Assembly (NCBI GenBank): GCA_033549365.1
Contig: JAWSUF010000005.1
Location: 124,001-188,000 of the forward strand
Length of the DNA stretch: 64,000 nucleotides
Source of the DNA: Acidobacteriota bacterium
Lineage (GTDB): Bacteria > Acidobacteriota > Aminicenantia > Aminicenantales > Saccharicenantaceae
Direction of reading: 5' to 3'
Position numbers and translations under genes: made by a program. Below, piece after piece: positions 25,922 to 33,756 of this stretch (positions are counted from its first letter, which is position 1; each line of letters starts with the position of its first letter). A model generated the notes under the pieces. The model had not been told where the DNA came from. It worked only from the letters and a program-made list of their open reading frames with translations, and searched no databases.

Positions 25922-27476
25922 AAAACACCGGGTCTTTCAGCTTCTTCGCGTCGCGATCCAGGCCGCTTTCTTCTTCCTTTTCCTTTATCTCATGGCCGTC
26001 ACCCATTATCCCGGGGACGATTATATCGGTCCGGTCGAGCGCTTCTTCCATTTCGATCCTCTGCTGGGACTGACGACGTTTATCGCGACCCGGGTCTTCT
26101 TCGCCTCTTTCCTGTTGGCGGGCATCACCCTGTTGGTCACCCTGATCCTGGGACGTGTCGCTTGCGGCTGGGCCTGCCCCCTGGGCACGCTTCATCAGTT
26201 CTTTTCCTGGGTTTTTAAAAAAGCCCGTTTTCTGAAGCCGAAAAACGACGGGAAGGCCGGGCTGGCCTGGAAGTATGTCGTGCTCGTCTTCGTCCTGGCC
26301 GGCTCGCTTTTCACCTTGAATCTCGTAGGATATCTCGATCCCCTATCTTTTCTCTATCGATCGTTTACTCTGGCCGTCTTTCCCTTCCTGGCTTTCGGCG
26401 CGGACGCGGTTCTCGACGTTCTCTATGGAACGGGAATGACCACGGCCGGCCGAAGTCTCGGCCAATTCGTCGAAAACATGATGTTCAACACGATTTTTCT
26501 GCAGGGTCTGTTCATCGGGCTTCTCTTGACGGGAGCCGTCATGCTGAACGCCTGGAAAGAGCGTTTCTGGTGCCGGTATCTCTGTCCGCTGGGCGCTCTT
26601 CTGGGGCTCTTTTCCCGATGGAACATCTTCAAACTCCGCATCGATGAAGACAAATGCATCAAATGCGGACTTTGCAATCTCCACTGCGAAACCCAGGCCA
26701 CACCCTTCCCCAATGCCGAATGGAAAAGCTCGGAGTGCGTGTATTGCCAGACCTGCGCGGCGATCTGTCCGACGGCCGCCATCAGCTTTCCTCTGAAGCC
26801 GGCACCGGCGAAAATGACCGGGATCGACCTGTCCAGAAGAAAGCTTGTCCTGACCACATTTCTCGGCTTCGCGGCGGCCCCCCTGTTCCGGATCACGCCC
26901 GCCCGAAAACGGGCCTCCGAAAAGCTCATCCGGCCTCCCGGATCGCTGCCGGAAGAGGATTTCCTGCGAACCTGCGTCAAATGCGGCGCGTGCATGAAGG
27001 TCTGCCCGACCAACGGGCTGCAGCCGACACTGTCGGAAGCCGGACCGGAAGGGATCTGGACGCCCATGCTCGTTCCGAAGATCGGATACTGTGAGTACTA
27101 CTGCTCGCTCTGCACCCAGGTCTGTCCCACGGGCGCCATCCGTGAATTGACCGTCGAGGAAAAAGTCGATGTCAAGATCGGTACATCATGGGTGGACAAG
27201 AGCCGTTGCATTCCCTACGTTTTCGGAAAACCCTGCATCGTCTGTGAGGAGCACTGCCCGACGTCACCCAAGGCCATCAAGCTCGTCGAGGTCGAAGCCA
27301 AGCTTCCGGACGGGAGCATCGTGACCCAGATGGGGCCGGTTATCGACCTCGATCTCTGCATCGGCTGCGGCGTCTGCGAAAACAAGTGCCCGGTCATGGA
27401 CAAGCCGGCCATCTTCGTCACCAGCGTCGGAGAGGAGCGGTCGTCCAAGAACCAGCTCCTCCTCGAACTCTTTTAG
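25902..27476 (+). CDS. NapH/MauN-type membrane polyferredoxin
   Basis: 524-residue inner-membrane iron-sulfur protein. Five or so membrane helices fill residues 1-240, with two CxxxCP motifs at helix ends (GWACPLG, YLCPLG) as in NapH. Two 4Fe-4S motifs (CIKCGLCNLHC, CVYCQTCAAICP) follow, then a second half containing a Tat-like or transmembrane segment after SRRKLVLTTFLG and several more cluster motifs (CVKCGACMKVCP, CSLCTQVCP, CIVCEEHCP, CIGCGVCENKCP). The first half should move electrons from quinone or ferredoxin across the membrane, the second outside it (inference). Start is TTG 25902 with GGGGAG eight bases upstream; the only other upstream start lacks a ribosome-binding site. Confidence 0.88.
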   Translation: MKNERSKKHRVFQLLRVAIQAAFFFLFLYLMAVTHYPGDDYIGPVERFFHFDPLLGLTTFIATRVFFASFLLAGITLLVTLILGRVACGWACPLGTLHQFFSWVFKKARFLKPKNDGKAGLAWKYVVLVFVLAGSLFTLNLVGYLDPLSFLYRSFTLAVFPFLAFGADAVLDVLYGTGMTTAGRSLGQFVENMMFNTIFLQGLFIGLLLTGAVMLNAWKERFWCRYLCPLGALLGLFSRWNIFKLRIDEDKCIKCGLCNLHCETQATPFPNAEWKSSECVYCQTCAAICPTAAISFPLKPAPAKMTGIDLSRRKLVLTTFLGFAAAPLFRITPARKRASEKLIRPPGSLPEEDFLRTCVKCGACMKVCPTNGLQPTLSEAGPEGIWTPMLVPKIGYCEYYCSLCTQVCPTGAIRELTVEEKVDVKIGTSWVDKSRCIPYVFGKPCIVCEEHCPTSPKAIKLVEVEAKLPDGSIVTQMGPVIDLDLCIGCGVCENKCPVMDKPAIFVTSVGEERSSKNQLLLELF

Positions 27477-27481
27477 CCTGG

Positions 27482-27534
27482 GAGTACAGCTTCACCCTCC
27501 GCGCCTTGCATCTGCAGCCGCCTCGACTCGTGAA
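27482..27534 (-). repeat. Repeat family B, copy 2
   Basis: 53-base inverted copy of 12738-12790 with two differences. It begins only six bases after the polyferredoxin stop codon. Confidence 0.75.
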
Positions 27535-27551
27535 TAATCCAGGCTTGCCGA

Positions 27552-27706
27552 AGCCGTGCGGAAAAAGAGCCGGGTTTTTCCCCTCAGTTATATGCCGGCG
27601 CTTTTTCCCCTTCGGGCGAGCCGATCTCACCATTCCGGCTTCGTCGCAGCCCACTCGACGTAGCATCACTACGCTCTCGTGGACCGCTTTCCTTGCCGGA
27701 ACGGCT
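27552..27706 (-). repeat. Structured intergenic element family A, copy 3 (diverged)
   Basis: About 155 bases, inverted relative to copy 1 and the most diverged. Outer arms shrink to AGCCGT (27552-27557) and ACGGCT (27701-27706). The terminal hairpin is GGAAAAAGAGCCGG (27560-27573) / CCGGCGCTTTTTCC (27595-27608) with one mismatch. The GGCGAGCCGATCTCACC block is kept, and the central arm has a new loop (CGTAG-CATCA-CTACG, 27659-27673). The remaining gap to 27845 holds only a small hairpin (GTCTCC/GGAGAC near 27770) and no convincing gene. Confidence 0.7.
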
Positions 27707-27845
27707 CATGAAGGCTAAACCCTCCCATGGTCGCTTCAGGCATCCCCGGCCACCCCAATCATCCAGAGAGAGTCTCCTTGCGGGAGACGAGATCGCCGCG
27801 ACGGCCATCCTGGACCGGCGTCTCTCCGAGATGAAGAACGTAATC

Positions 27846-27874
27846 TTGACATCAATCATTATCCCATGTAATTT
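27846..27874 (+). promoter_or_regulatory. Promoter of the beta-propeller/peptide island
   Basis: Perfect -35 TTGACA (27846-27851), 17-base spacer and a weak -10 TAATTT (27869-27874), followed by GGGAGG and the ATG at 27896. Confidence 0.5.
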
Positions 27875-27895
27875 GAAATCCCGCGGGAGGTGATT

Positions 27896-28930
27896 ATGAA
27901 AAATATTATTTTTCCGGTATTGGGGTTGTTGGTGTTGTTTTGCTGCCGGGCGGATAAGCCTGTATCCGAGATCCAGGAAAAGAGCGAGAATACCATTTCT
28001 TCGCGACCCATAGAACAGGAATGGATTCTGGACGAGGATTTCGTCATACCCGGGAAGCGCGAAGGAGAATACACCCTTGGAGGATTAATCACGGATCTCA
28101 AGATCGACAGCAAAGGAAATATCCTTGTGCTGGACAAGCTGGAAGGATGTGTCCGGGTCTTCGATTATAGGGGACGATATCTCAGGTCGATAGGAAAACA
28201 AGGCCGCGGTTCCGGAGAATTGACCGAAGCCGTTGCCTTTGCTCTGGACCCTGATGGCAACTTCCATATTGTTCAAGTCATGAAACATGATAGAAGAAAA
28301 AGGCGAATGAATGTCTTCGCACATCAGAGCGATTTATTAAGGACCATGGTTTTGACGGAATATGTTGCACAGTTCTTCTTCACAGCCGGAGGCGGCATTT
28401 TGGCAAAGACGTTTGGACACAAAGGACAGGAAATAGCTATCTATGACAACAACATGAATAAGCAGAGGACTCTGGCCTTGTTGCCGCCGCCGAAACAGAT
28501 CCCTTCCCAAACAACGAGAAGCGTTGCAGACTTCGCCAATCATCCGGATTTTCTTTTGGGCGCCCTCAACAACCGTGGTTTTATTTATTGTGAATCATCC
28601 GATAATAAGCTTTCCATTCTGGATCCCTATGGGGAGCCTCTTTTCGTTATCGAAAAGAGCCTGGAGGCAGCAGACACATCAACCCGCTTTATTCTCGTTG
28701 ATGGGGATGCCGAGGGGAACATCTTTGCAGTCAGCTTGCCCTCCGGAGATTCTTTCTTCAAGACAAGAAAAATGTTCATCGAGGTATTCGACGATCACGG
28801 CCGCTTCATCCACAAAACCACCACAGATGCTTTCGGAATCCTCAAGATCACGGAAGACGCTGTCTTCGGGTTGAGGTTCCATGAAGCTTTTCCACCTGAT
28901 ATTGTCAAGTTCAGGCAGCGGATATCCTGA
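27896..28930 (+). CDS. Six-bladed beta-propeller lipoprotein
   Basis: 344-residue exported protein. The N-terminus (KNIIFPVLGLLVLFCC) is a lipoprotein-type signal ending in Cys-Cys. The body has NHL-like blades: ITDLKIDSKGNILVLDKLEGCVRVFDYRGRYLRSIGKQGRGSGE, DPDGNFHIVQV, LSILDPYGEPLFVIE, VDGDAEGNIFAVSL. This fits the six-bladed beta-propeller family (BF2992/6-bladed type) found in Bacteroidota and Acidobacteriota; the role is unknown, probably ligand or peptide binding at the cell surface. GGGAGG lies five bases before ATG 27896. It opens an AT-rich four-gene cluster with a thioredoxin-like gene, a second propeller and a cysteine-rich peptide. Confidence 0.82.
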   Translation: MKNIIFPVLGLLVLFCCRADKPVSEIQEKSENTISSRPIEQEWILDEDFVIPGKREGEYTLGGLITDLKIDSKGNILVLDKLEGCVRVFDYRGRYLRSIGKQGRGSGELTEAVAFALDPDGNFHIVQVMKHDRRKRRMNVFAHQSDLLRTMVLTEYVAQFFFTAGGGILAKTFGHKGQEIAIYDNNMNKQRTLALLPPPKQIPSQTTRSVADFANHPDFLLGALNNRGFIYCESSDNKLSILDPYGEPLFVIEKSLEAADTSTRFILVDGDAEGNIFAVSLPSGDSFFKTRKMFIEVFDDHGRFIHKTTTDAFGILKITEDAVFGLRFHEAFPPDIVKFRQRIS

Positions 28931-29126
28931 CTTAAATCTTTCGCAATTCGGTTGACCGCCGAGTAAAAATGCTTATCCGCCGCACAGCTACAGATTCCGG
29001 CCCCGCCTGTTTTCCATGATCGCGACGACATGTCGATCGGCCAGCATGTATTTTGCTCATACTTTGAAATAGAGTAAATTTTTTTGAGAATGGGTTTTTC
29101 TACAGGAGAATCAGCAAAGACATCTT

Positions 29127-30182
29127 ATGTGGTCAAATTGGGGTAGCTTGAATACTATTAAGCTCTCTCTAATCTTTCTTCTTGTGCTTCTGTATGCAGG
29201 AGGCATGTTTCTGTATTTATCAAAAGATAACCCCAAGAAGGGTCATGCAATTGGAACTTCTTTTCAATTCGAACCTATTCATTTTGAAGAGGTTTCTTAT
29301 CCTGTCAAAGATTGTCCTGATATTCCAATCCCTCTTTCAGCGGCAGAGACTCTCAATCTCAGGGATTTTCTTGGGAATGTGATTGTGCTCCGTTTTTCCA
29401 GGTTTAATAAGCATGATTTGGAAGGTTTGCATTTTCTTGACTCATTATTCACAAGGCTTCAAAAATATAATTTCCGTCTGGTCTTTATCAATACATTGGG
29501 AAAAGACAACTCAATCCGACAAGAACATTTTTCTGCACCGGTAGTAGATGACGACGGGTATATTGCCTCCATTTTTCACGCAAACCTCAATGACCTAATC
29601 CTCATCGATAAATCATTCAAAATAAGAATCAAGCATAATAACCTAAACAATCCGACAATATACTCGCTCATTACAACGCATCTGTTCGATGAAGGGCAGA
29701 AAATGCCGGCTTTTTCTGATTCATCGCTTGAAATCATCTTAAAACAATCATTCTATATGAATGTCAGGACACAACACATTGAATGCATAAGACAAACAAT
29801 TCGTGAGAGACCGTCAATTATTCATTTGTTTCTATCCGTATGCTTGTCCTGCCTCCCGCAAATACGGGTCTCCTTAATGAATGGATATGGCTTCCCAGAA
29901 ACATCTCAGGAAACCCCTTTGATCATGATCCTTTTCAGCAGCAGAAACGAGATTAGCGAGGTCAACAATTTTATTGAGAGGTACGATATCCCTCAAAAAG
30001 TAACCGTAGGGATTTTCTCAGATACAGATAAAGATTCAATGTTTGAAGAATCTTTGCTTTATAAATACTATATTGATCCCTACTTCATCATTTTAAATAG
30101 CAGGGGCCGTATAACATTTTCTGAAGAGCCCGGTGATATCGTTAGGCTTGATGCTTCAACAATGGCTCGGTATTTTAAATGA
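29127..30182 (+). CDS. Membrane-anchored tandem thioredoxin-like protein
   Basis: 351 residues with one N-terminal membrane segment (IKLSLIFLLVLLYAGGMFLY), rest probably periplasmic. Residues ~75-190 resemble a TlpA/redoxin domain (LRDFLGNVIVLRFS, APVVDDDGYIASIF, DLILIDKSFKIRI) but lack the usual CxxC. The C-terminal half has a second thioredoxin-like pattern with CLSCLPQ (CxxC followed by Leu-Pro) and PLIMILFSS...YYIDPYFIILNSRGRI. So one domain is probably redox-active and the other structural. The gene is clearly more AT-rich than the chromosome around it, suggesting transfer or relaxed selection. The 196 bases upstream (28931-29126) hold nothing I can assign; CAGGAG is too far from the ATG to be a normal site. 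Confidence 0.65.
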   Translation: MWSNWGSLNTIKLSLIFLLVLLYAGGMFLYLSKDNPKKGHAIGTSFQFEPIHFEEVSYPVKDCPDIPIPLSAAETLNLRDFLGNVIVLRFSRFNKHDLEGLHFLDSLFTRLQKYNFRLVFINTLGKDNSIRQEHFSAPVVDDDGYIASIFHANLNDLILIDKSFKIRIKHNNLNNPTIYSLITTHLFDEGQKMPAFSDSSLEIILKQSFYMNVRTQHIECIRQTIRERPSIIHLFLSVCLSCLPQIRVSLMNGYGFPETSQETPLIMILFSSRNEISEVNNFIERYDIPQKVTVGIFSDTDKDSMFEESLLYKYYIDPYFIILNSRGRITFSEEPGDIVRLDASTMARYFK

Positions 30183-30323
30183 ATGGCGAAAGTCAAAGAT
30201 ATGGTCAAACATTCATGCTGTCAGCACAAACAGACTTACCGAACCTGAATCGAGGTCATTAAAAATTACGTAAGGATTGTTTGGAGATTGAGTTTACCAG
30301 GGAAGATCCCGGAAGAGGCGAAG

Positions 30324-31414
30324 ATGACCATTCGAAGGAAATTCAGGTTAACCAACAAGCAGATTGCCGTGCTTTCCACCGTGTTGTTCTCGTACTTTGT
30401 TTGTCTATCCTGTGATAAAGACAATAGACATGAACAAGTACCCGTGAAGAAACTCGAAAAGATTTTTGAAATTGAGGGCTTCGAATCAACTAGCGGGCCA
30501 CAGCTTTTCTGGAATATTTCATCAATATGTTGCGATCGGACCGACAACCTTATCGTTGCTGATTCGGGGTGGAATAAAATATTCAAGTTCAATCCTTACG
30601 GCGAACATATCGATACGGTCGGGCGGCCGGGACAGGGCCCGGCGAATTCACGGCTAGCCCGCTCTCAGCCCCCCTCAAGATCAGTTATGGGAATAATGAA
30701 AAGCTCTATGTCTATGATCAAGGCAATGAACGATTTTCCGTATTTTCAAAATCATTCTTATTTGAAAAGAGCTTCAATGCGCCCAGGAGTCGAAAGATAA
30801 GAATCCTGGACACTCCCCTTGTGAATTCCGATGGGAACATCTATTTGGTCACCTACGAGGGAGGAAATTTAATTCAGTGTTTCGATGAGAGTTTCGCTCA
30901 CAAAGATGGCTTTTTTGTATCGAACCGGCATTTCCATTCAGAATTTTATAATGTTCGGCCCGCGGCGGAAAAGAGATTAGTTAGTGAATTTGATTTGAAA
31001 AAAGCAATATCTCAAGACGATCACTTGGTTATTATTTCCAATTATACTCTATCCGTATCTATCTATGATCGGGAACACTCATTGATCAGAGAATTTTCAC
31101 TAAAACAAAACAGGGATTTCTTTCAGGATTTTAAAAAAAGAGCCTCCCTACTTAAAAGAAAAAGTGCGACGGCGACAATCCTTCCTTTTTCACTTTATCT
31201 CGACAACCTAGGGAATATTTGCCTGGGTTATTTCAAGGGCGCAAATAACTATGTGATATACCGTTATCTTCAATCAGGCCAGCACATGGATACGCTTGTT
31301 GCAAGCGATGATCTTTTTCCGCCTTTTGTTTCCGATGGAAAGGGTTTTTTATATGCATTGAAGAAGGACAGAAGCACTTTAATAAAATACCGAATAGGAG
31401 GTAACTTTGAGTAA
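30324..31414 (+). pseudogene. Six-bladed beta-propeller lipoprotein, frameshifted
   Basis: Two overlapping halves of one propeller gene. The first frame (ATG 30324, GAGG just upstream) encodes a lipoprotein signal ending in FSYFVCLSC and one blade up to GRPGQGP. After about 30640 the frame is lost and sense continues one frame over (EFTASPLSAPLKISYGNNEK...), to a stop at 31414. Adding one base in the GGGCCCGG run would restore the conserved GQGPGEF motif; the paralogue at 27896 has GKQGRGSGE here. So a single-base deletion or a sequencing error at about 30636-30643 explains it. Intact length would be about 363 residues. AT-rich like its neighbours. Confidence 0.75.
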
Positions 31415-31727
31415 AAGAGTTTGTAGGTTCTTTATACCGGTCCTGATATTATTCCTATGTGTGCTTCAATCTGATGTGCTAATTGGATGGTGGGGGCGTC
31501 CTTGCACTTTAGATTGGGCTGATAACACTGCATCTCAGGATTGTGAATTCCTTTGTCAGGACTTAGGTGGTTGTGGAGGCTATGCAAAGTGGTTTTGTGA
31601 GTGTTTAATCCCCGGGTTTTCCTGGCTCTGTCAATGTGAATATGTGCTTGCTTGTTGGGATACTTATGATTTCCATACACACTATTTAGGTGAGCATACG
31701 TATTGCGGTCTGCCATTGATGCAATAA
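31407..31727 (+). CDS. Small secreted cysteine-rich peptide
   Basis: 106 residues. Residues 1-27 form a signal peptide (basic start, then FFIPVLILFLCVLQS). The mature part has ten cysteines (33, 46, 50, 56, 64, 66, 75, 77, 83, 100), several as CxC or CxxxC pairs, and six tryptophans, so it should be disulfide-stabilised. I do not recognise the family. The TTG start has a strong AGGAGG five bases upstream and overlaps the end of the propeller frame by 8 bases. In Bacteroidota, NVEALA-type peptides sit beside six-bladed propellers in a comparable arrangement; no NVEALA motif is present here, so only the analogy is suggested. Confidence 0.7.
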   Translation: MSKRVCRFFIPVLILFLCVLQSDVLIGWWGRPCTLDWADNTASQDCEFLCQDLGGCGGYAKWFCECLIPGFSWLCQCEYVLACWDTYDFHTHYLGEHTYCGLPLMQ

Positions 31728-31765
31728 AGAAAAACCCGGCTCTTTTAACGCACTGCCCTGGGAAG

Positions 31766-31946
31766 AGGAGAGGCTGTGCGCGAGTCGAGATTGCCGCAGC
31801 GATGAGTCTCGGACTGCGCAGGCGTAGTTGAGCTACGTCGAGCAGGCCGGGACGAAATCGGTGTGGTGAGATCGGCTCGCCCGAAGGGTCATAACGCCGG
31901 ATAGGGAAAAGAAACAAAAACGGCGTTATGACGCACAGCTTCTCCT
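31766..31946 (+). repeat. Structured intergenic element family A, copy 4
   Basis: 181 bases between two convergent genes. Outer arms AGGAGAGGCTGTGCG (31766-31780) and CGCACAGCTTCTCCT (31932-31946) pair with one mismatch; the 3' arm overlaps the etfA stop codon by two bases. The terminal hairpin is GTCATAACGCCG (31888-31899) / CGGCGTTATGAC (31921-31932), perfect over 12 bp but different in sequence from copies 1-3. No T-tract follows, so it is not simply a terminator. Confidence 0.85.
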
Positions 31947-32928
31947 AAGAGTCGGAGAAGAGTTTGATGAGGGCTGCCTTGAGTGCGGGAATGACTTCGA
32001 AGAGGTCGCCGACGATGCCGTAATCGGCGACTCTGAAGATCGGCGCTTCGGGATCCTTGTTCACCGCGACGATATACTTTGAGGATGACATCCCGGCCAG
32101 ATGCTGGATCGCGCCGGAGACACCGAAGGCCATATAGAGATTGGGCGAAACGGTTTTTCCGGTCTGCCCGACCTGATGCTGGTGCCCGATCCAACCGGAG
32201 TCCACGGCCGACCGCGATGCGCCGACGGCCGCCTTCGGGAGAAGAGCGGCCAGCTCCTTCAACAGGGTGAAGTTTTCGGGTCCTTTCAAACCCCGGCCGC
32301 CGGCAACGATGATGTCGGCCTCGCTGACGTCGATTTCGGCGCCGTCCTCACTCACTTTTTCGATGACCCGGGCCTTGACGGACGCCGGGTCGATTTGAAC
32401 GGGAACCGACGCGATTTCGCCCTGAGCGGCCGCCGGCTCGGAGAGAAGTGGGAAGACATTCGGCCGCAGGGTGGCCATCGCAGGAGAGCCGTTCGCTTCC
32501 AGGGTCAGCAGGGCTTTCCCGGCATAGACGGGACGAGTATAAAGGAGCTTCCCATCCCGGACGGAGAGGCCGGTGCAGTCCGATGCCAGCCCAACGCCCA
32601 GACGAGCCGCAAGACGGGGCGCCAGATCGCGACCCAGGGCCGAGGCGGCGAAAAATATCGCCTTCGGTGAAGCCATGGCGGTCATCTCGGCGAGAGCGGC
32701 CGCGCAAGCTTGGGGAGCATAGTGTTCGAGAGAGGGGTCGTCGATCACGTAGACTTTCGACGCACCGTGGGGGAAAAGCTCCGGAGCGAACTTTTCCACC
32801 CCCGATCCCGCCAGCACCGCGGCGGCCGGCCAGCCTAGCTCATCCGCCCTGCGCCGGGCCTCGGCCAGGGTTTCGAGCGAACTTTTCTTGATTTTTCCGT
32901 CTCTGATTTCGATGAATACACAGATCAT
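31945..32928 (-). CDS. etfA: Electron transfer flavoprotein alpha subunit
   Basis: 327-residue cytosolic subunit carrying FAD. The C-terminal FAD-binding domain is unmistakable: [32 protein letters not shown] and [10 protein letters not shown], then [10 protein letters not shown]. The N-terminal domain matches ETF-alpha ([21 protein letters not shown]). It shuttles electrons from acyl-CoA or other dehydrogenases. It is ten bases downstream of etfB on the same strand. No dehydrogenase or ETF:quinone oxidoreductase is adjacent, so the electron donor is unknown. Confidence 0.96.
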   Translation of the reverse strand: MICVFIEIRDGKIKKSSLETLAEARRRADELGWPAAAVLAGSGVEKFAPELFPHGASKVYVIDDPSLEHYAPQACAAALAEMTAMASPKAIFFAASALGRDLAPRLAARLGVGLASDCTGLSVRDGKLLYTRPVYAGKALLTLEANGSPAMATLRPNVFPLLSEPAAAQGEIASVPVQIDPASVKARVIEKVSEDGAEIDVSEADIIVAGGRGLKGPENFTLLKELAALLPKAAVGASRSAVDSGWIGHQHQVGQTGKTVSPNLYMAFGVSGAIQHLAGMSSSKYIVAVNKDPEAPIFRVADYGIVGDLFEVIPALKAALIKLFSDS

Positions 32929-32938
32929 CTTCGTTTCC

Positions 32939-33721
32939 TCAAAAAACCTTGGCTTCGCCGTGGAGAATTTCGACCAGACGACGGGCGGCCTCGACGGGAT
33001 CCCCCTCGAGGATCGTCCCCGCCTTCCTTACGGAGGGCGCCGATAGTTCGACCGCCGTGATGGAAGGCGCCAGATCCTCGGCCGTCAATTCGAGTTCTTC
33101 GAGCGTGATCACGGGGATGGGTTTTTTCTTCGCGGCCATGATACCCTTGAGGGTTTCGTAGCGGGGTTCGTTCAGTCCTTTCTGGGCGCTGAGGACGGCT
33201 GGCAGCGAGAACCGGACTTTTTCCAAAGCGCCCTCGATTTCGCGAAAGGCGGTCGCCTCGCCGTCGCCCCATTCGATCTTCGTGACGACACCGACATGGG
33301 GCCATCCCAGAAGTTCGGCCGTCATGCCCGGAACCTGAGCATTATCGGCGCCGACCGACTGGCGGCCGAAAAGAAGAAGGTCGGCATCCGGGAATTTTTT
33401 CTCCACCGCGCGGGCGACGATCCGGGCCGTCCGCAGGCCGTCGTAAGTCTCCGGAAGATCGTCCCGGACAAGGACGGCTTCATCGGCTCCCATGGCCAGG
33501 CATTTCTTGAGCACGGTTGAGGCGTCCTCCCGTCCGATCGAGACGGCGCGCACCAGCCCGCCCCGGGCTTCCCGGATGCGCAGGGCTTCCTCCATGGCAT
33601 ATTCGTCGTAAGGGCTGATCACGAAGTTCAAGCCGTCCTCGATAATCCCCGGCGCATCCTGACGGATGCGGATCCGGGATTCCGTATCGGGAACGCGTTT
33701 GACCAAGACGGAAATGTTCAT
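32939..33721 (-). CDS. etfB: Electron transfer flavoprotein beta subunit
   Basis: 260-residue partner of EtfA. It has the typical VKRVPDTESRIRI start, ISPYDEYAMEEALRI, the FGRQSVGADNAQVPGMTAELLG stretch and the C-terminal ETF-beta signature region (ALEKVRFSLPAVLSAQKGLNEPRY). AAGGAGG lies well placed before ATG 33721. Placed after the fatty-acid cluster on the same strand with 35 bases in between. Confidence 0.96.
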   Translation of the reverse strand: MNISVLVKRVPDTESRIRIRQDAPGIIEDGLNFVISPYDEYAMEEALRIREARGGLVRAVSIGREDASTVLKKCLAMGADEAVLVRDDLPETYDGLRTARIVARAVEKKFPDADLLLFGRQSVGADNAQVPGMTAELLGWPHVGVVTKIEWGDGEATAFREIEGALEKVRFSLPAVLSAQKGLNEPRYETLKGIMAAKKKPIPVITLEELELTAEDLAPSITAVELSAPSVRKAGTILEGDPVEAARRLVEILHGEAKVF

Positions 33722-33756
33722 CGTTGTCCCTCCTTATGTCTAGACGCCGGCCCGGT

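Noticed and set aside
27584-27859. 91-codon minus-strand frame in the gap before the propeller island
   Set aside because: It runs through family A repeat sequence, has basic low-information composition and no ribosome-binding site.
31888-31946. Integron attC-like site (GTTATGA near paired arms)
   Set aside because: The core does not fit GTTRRRY/RYYYAAC, there is no integrase or cassette array, and the element has a conserved multi-arm core unlike attC.
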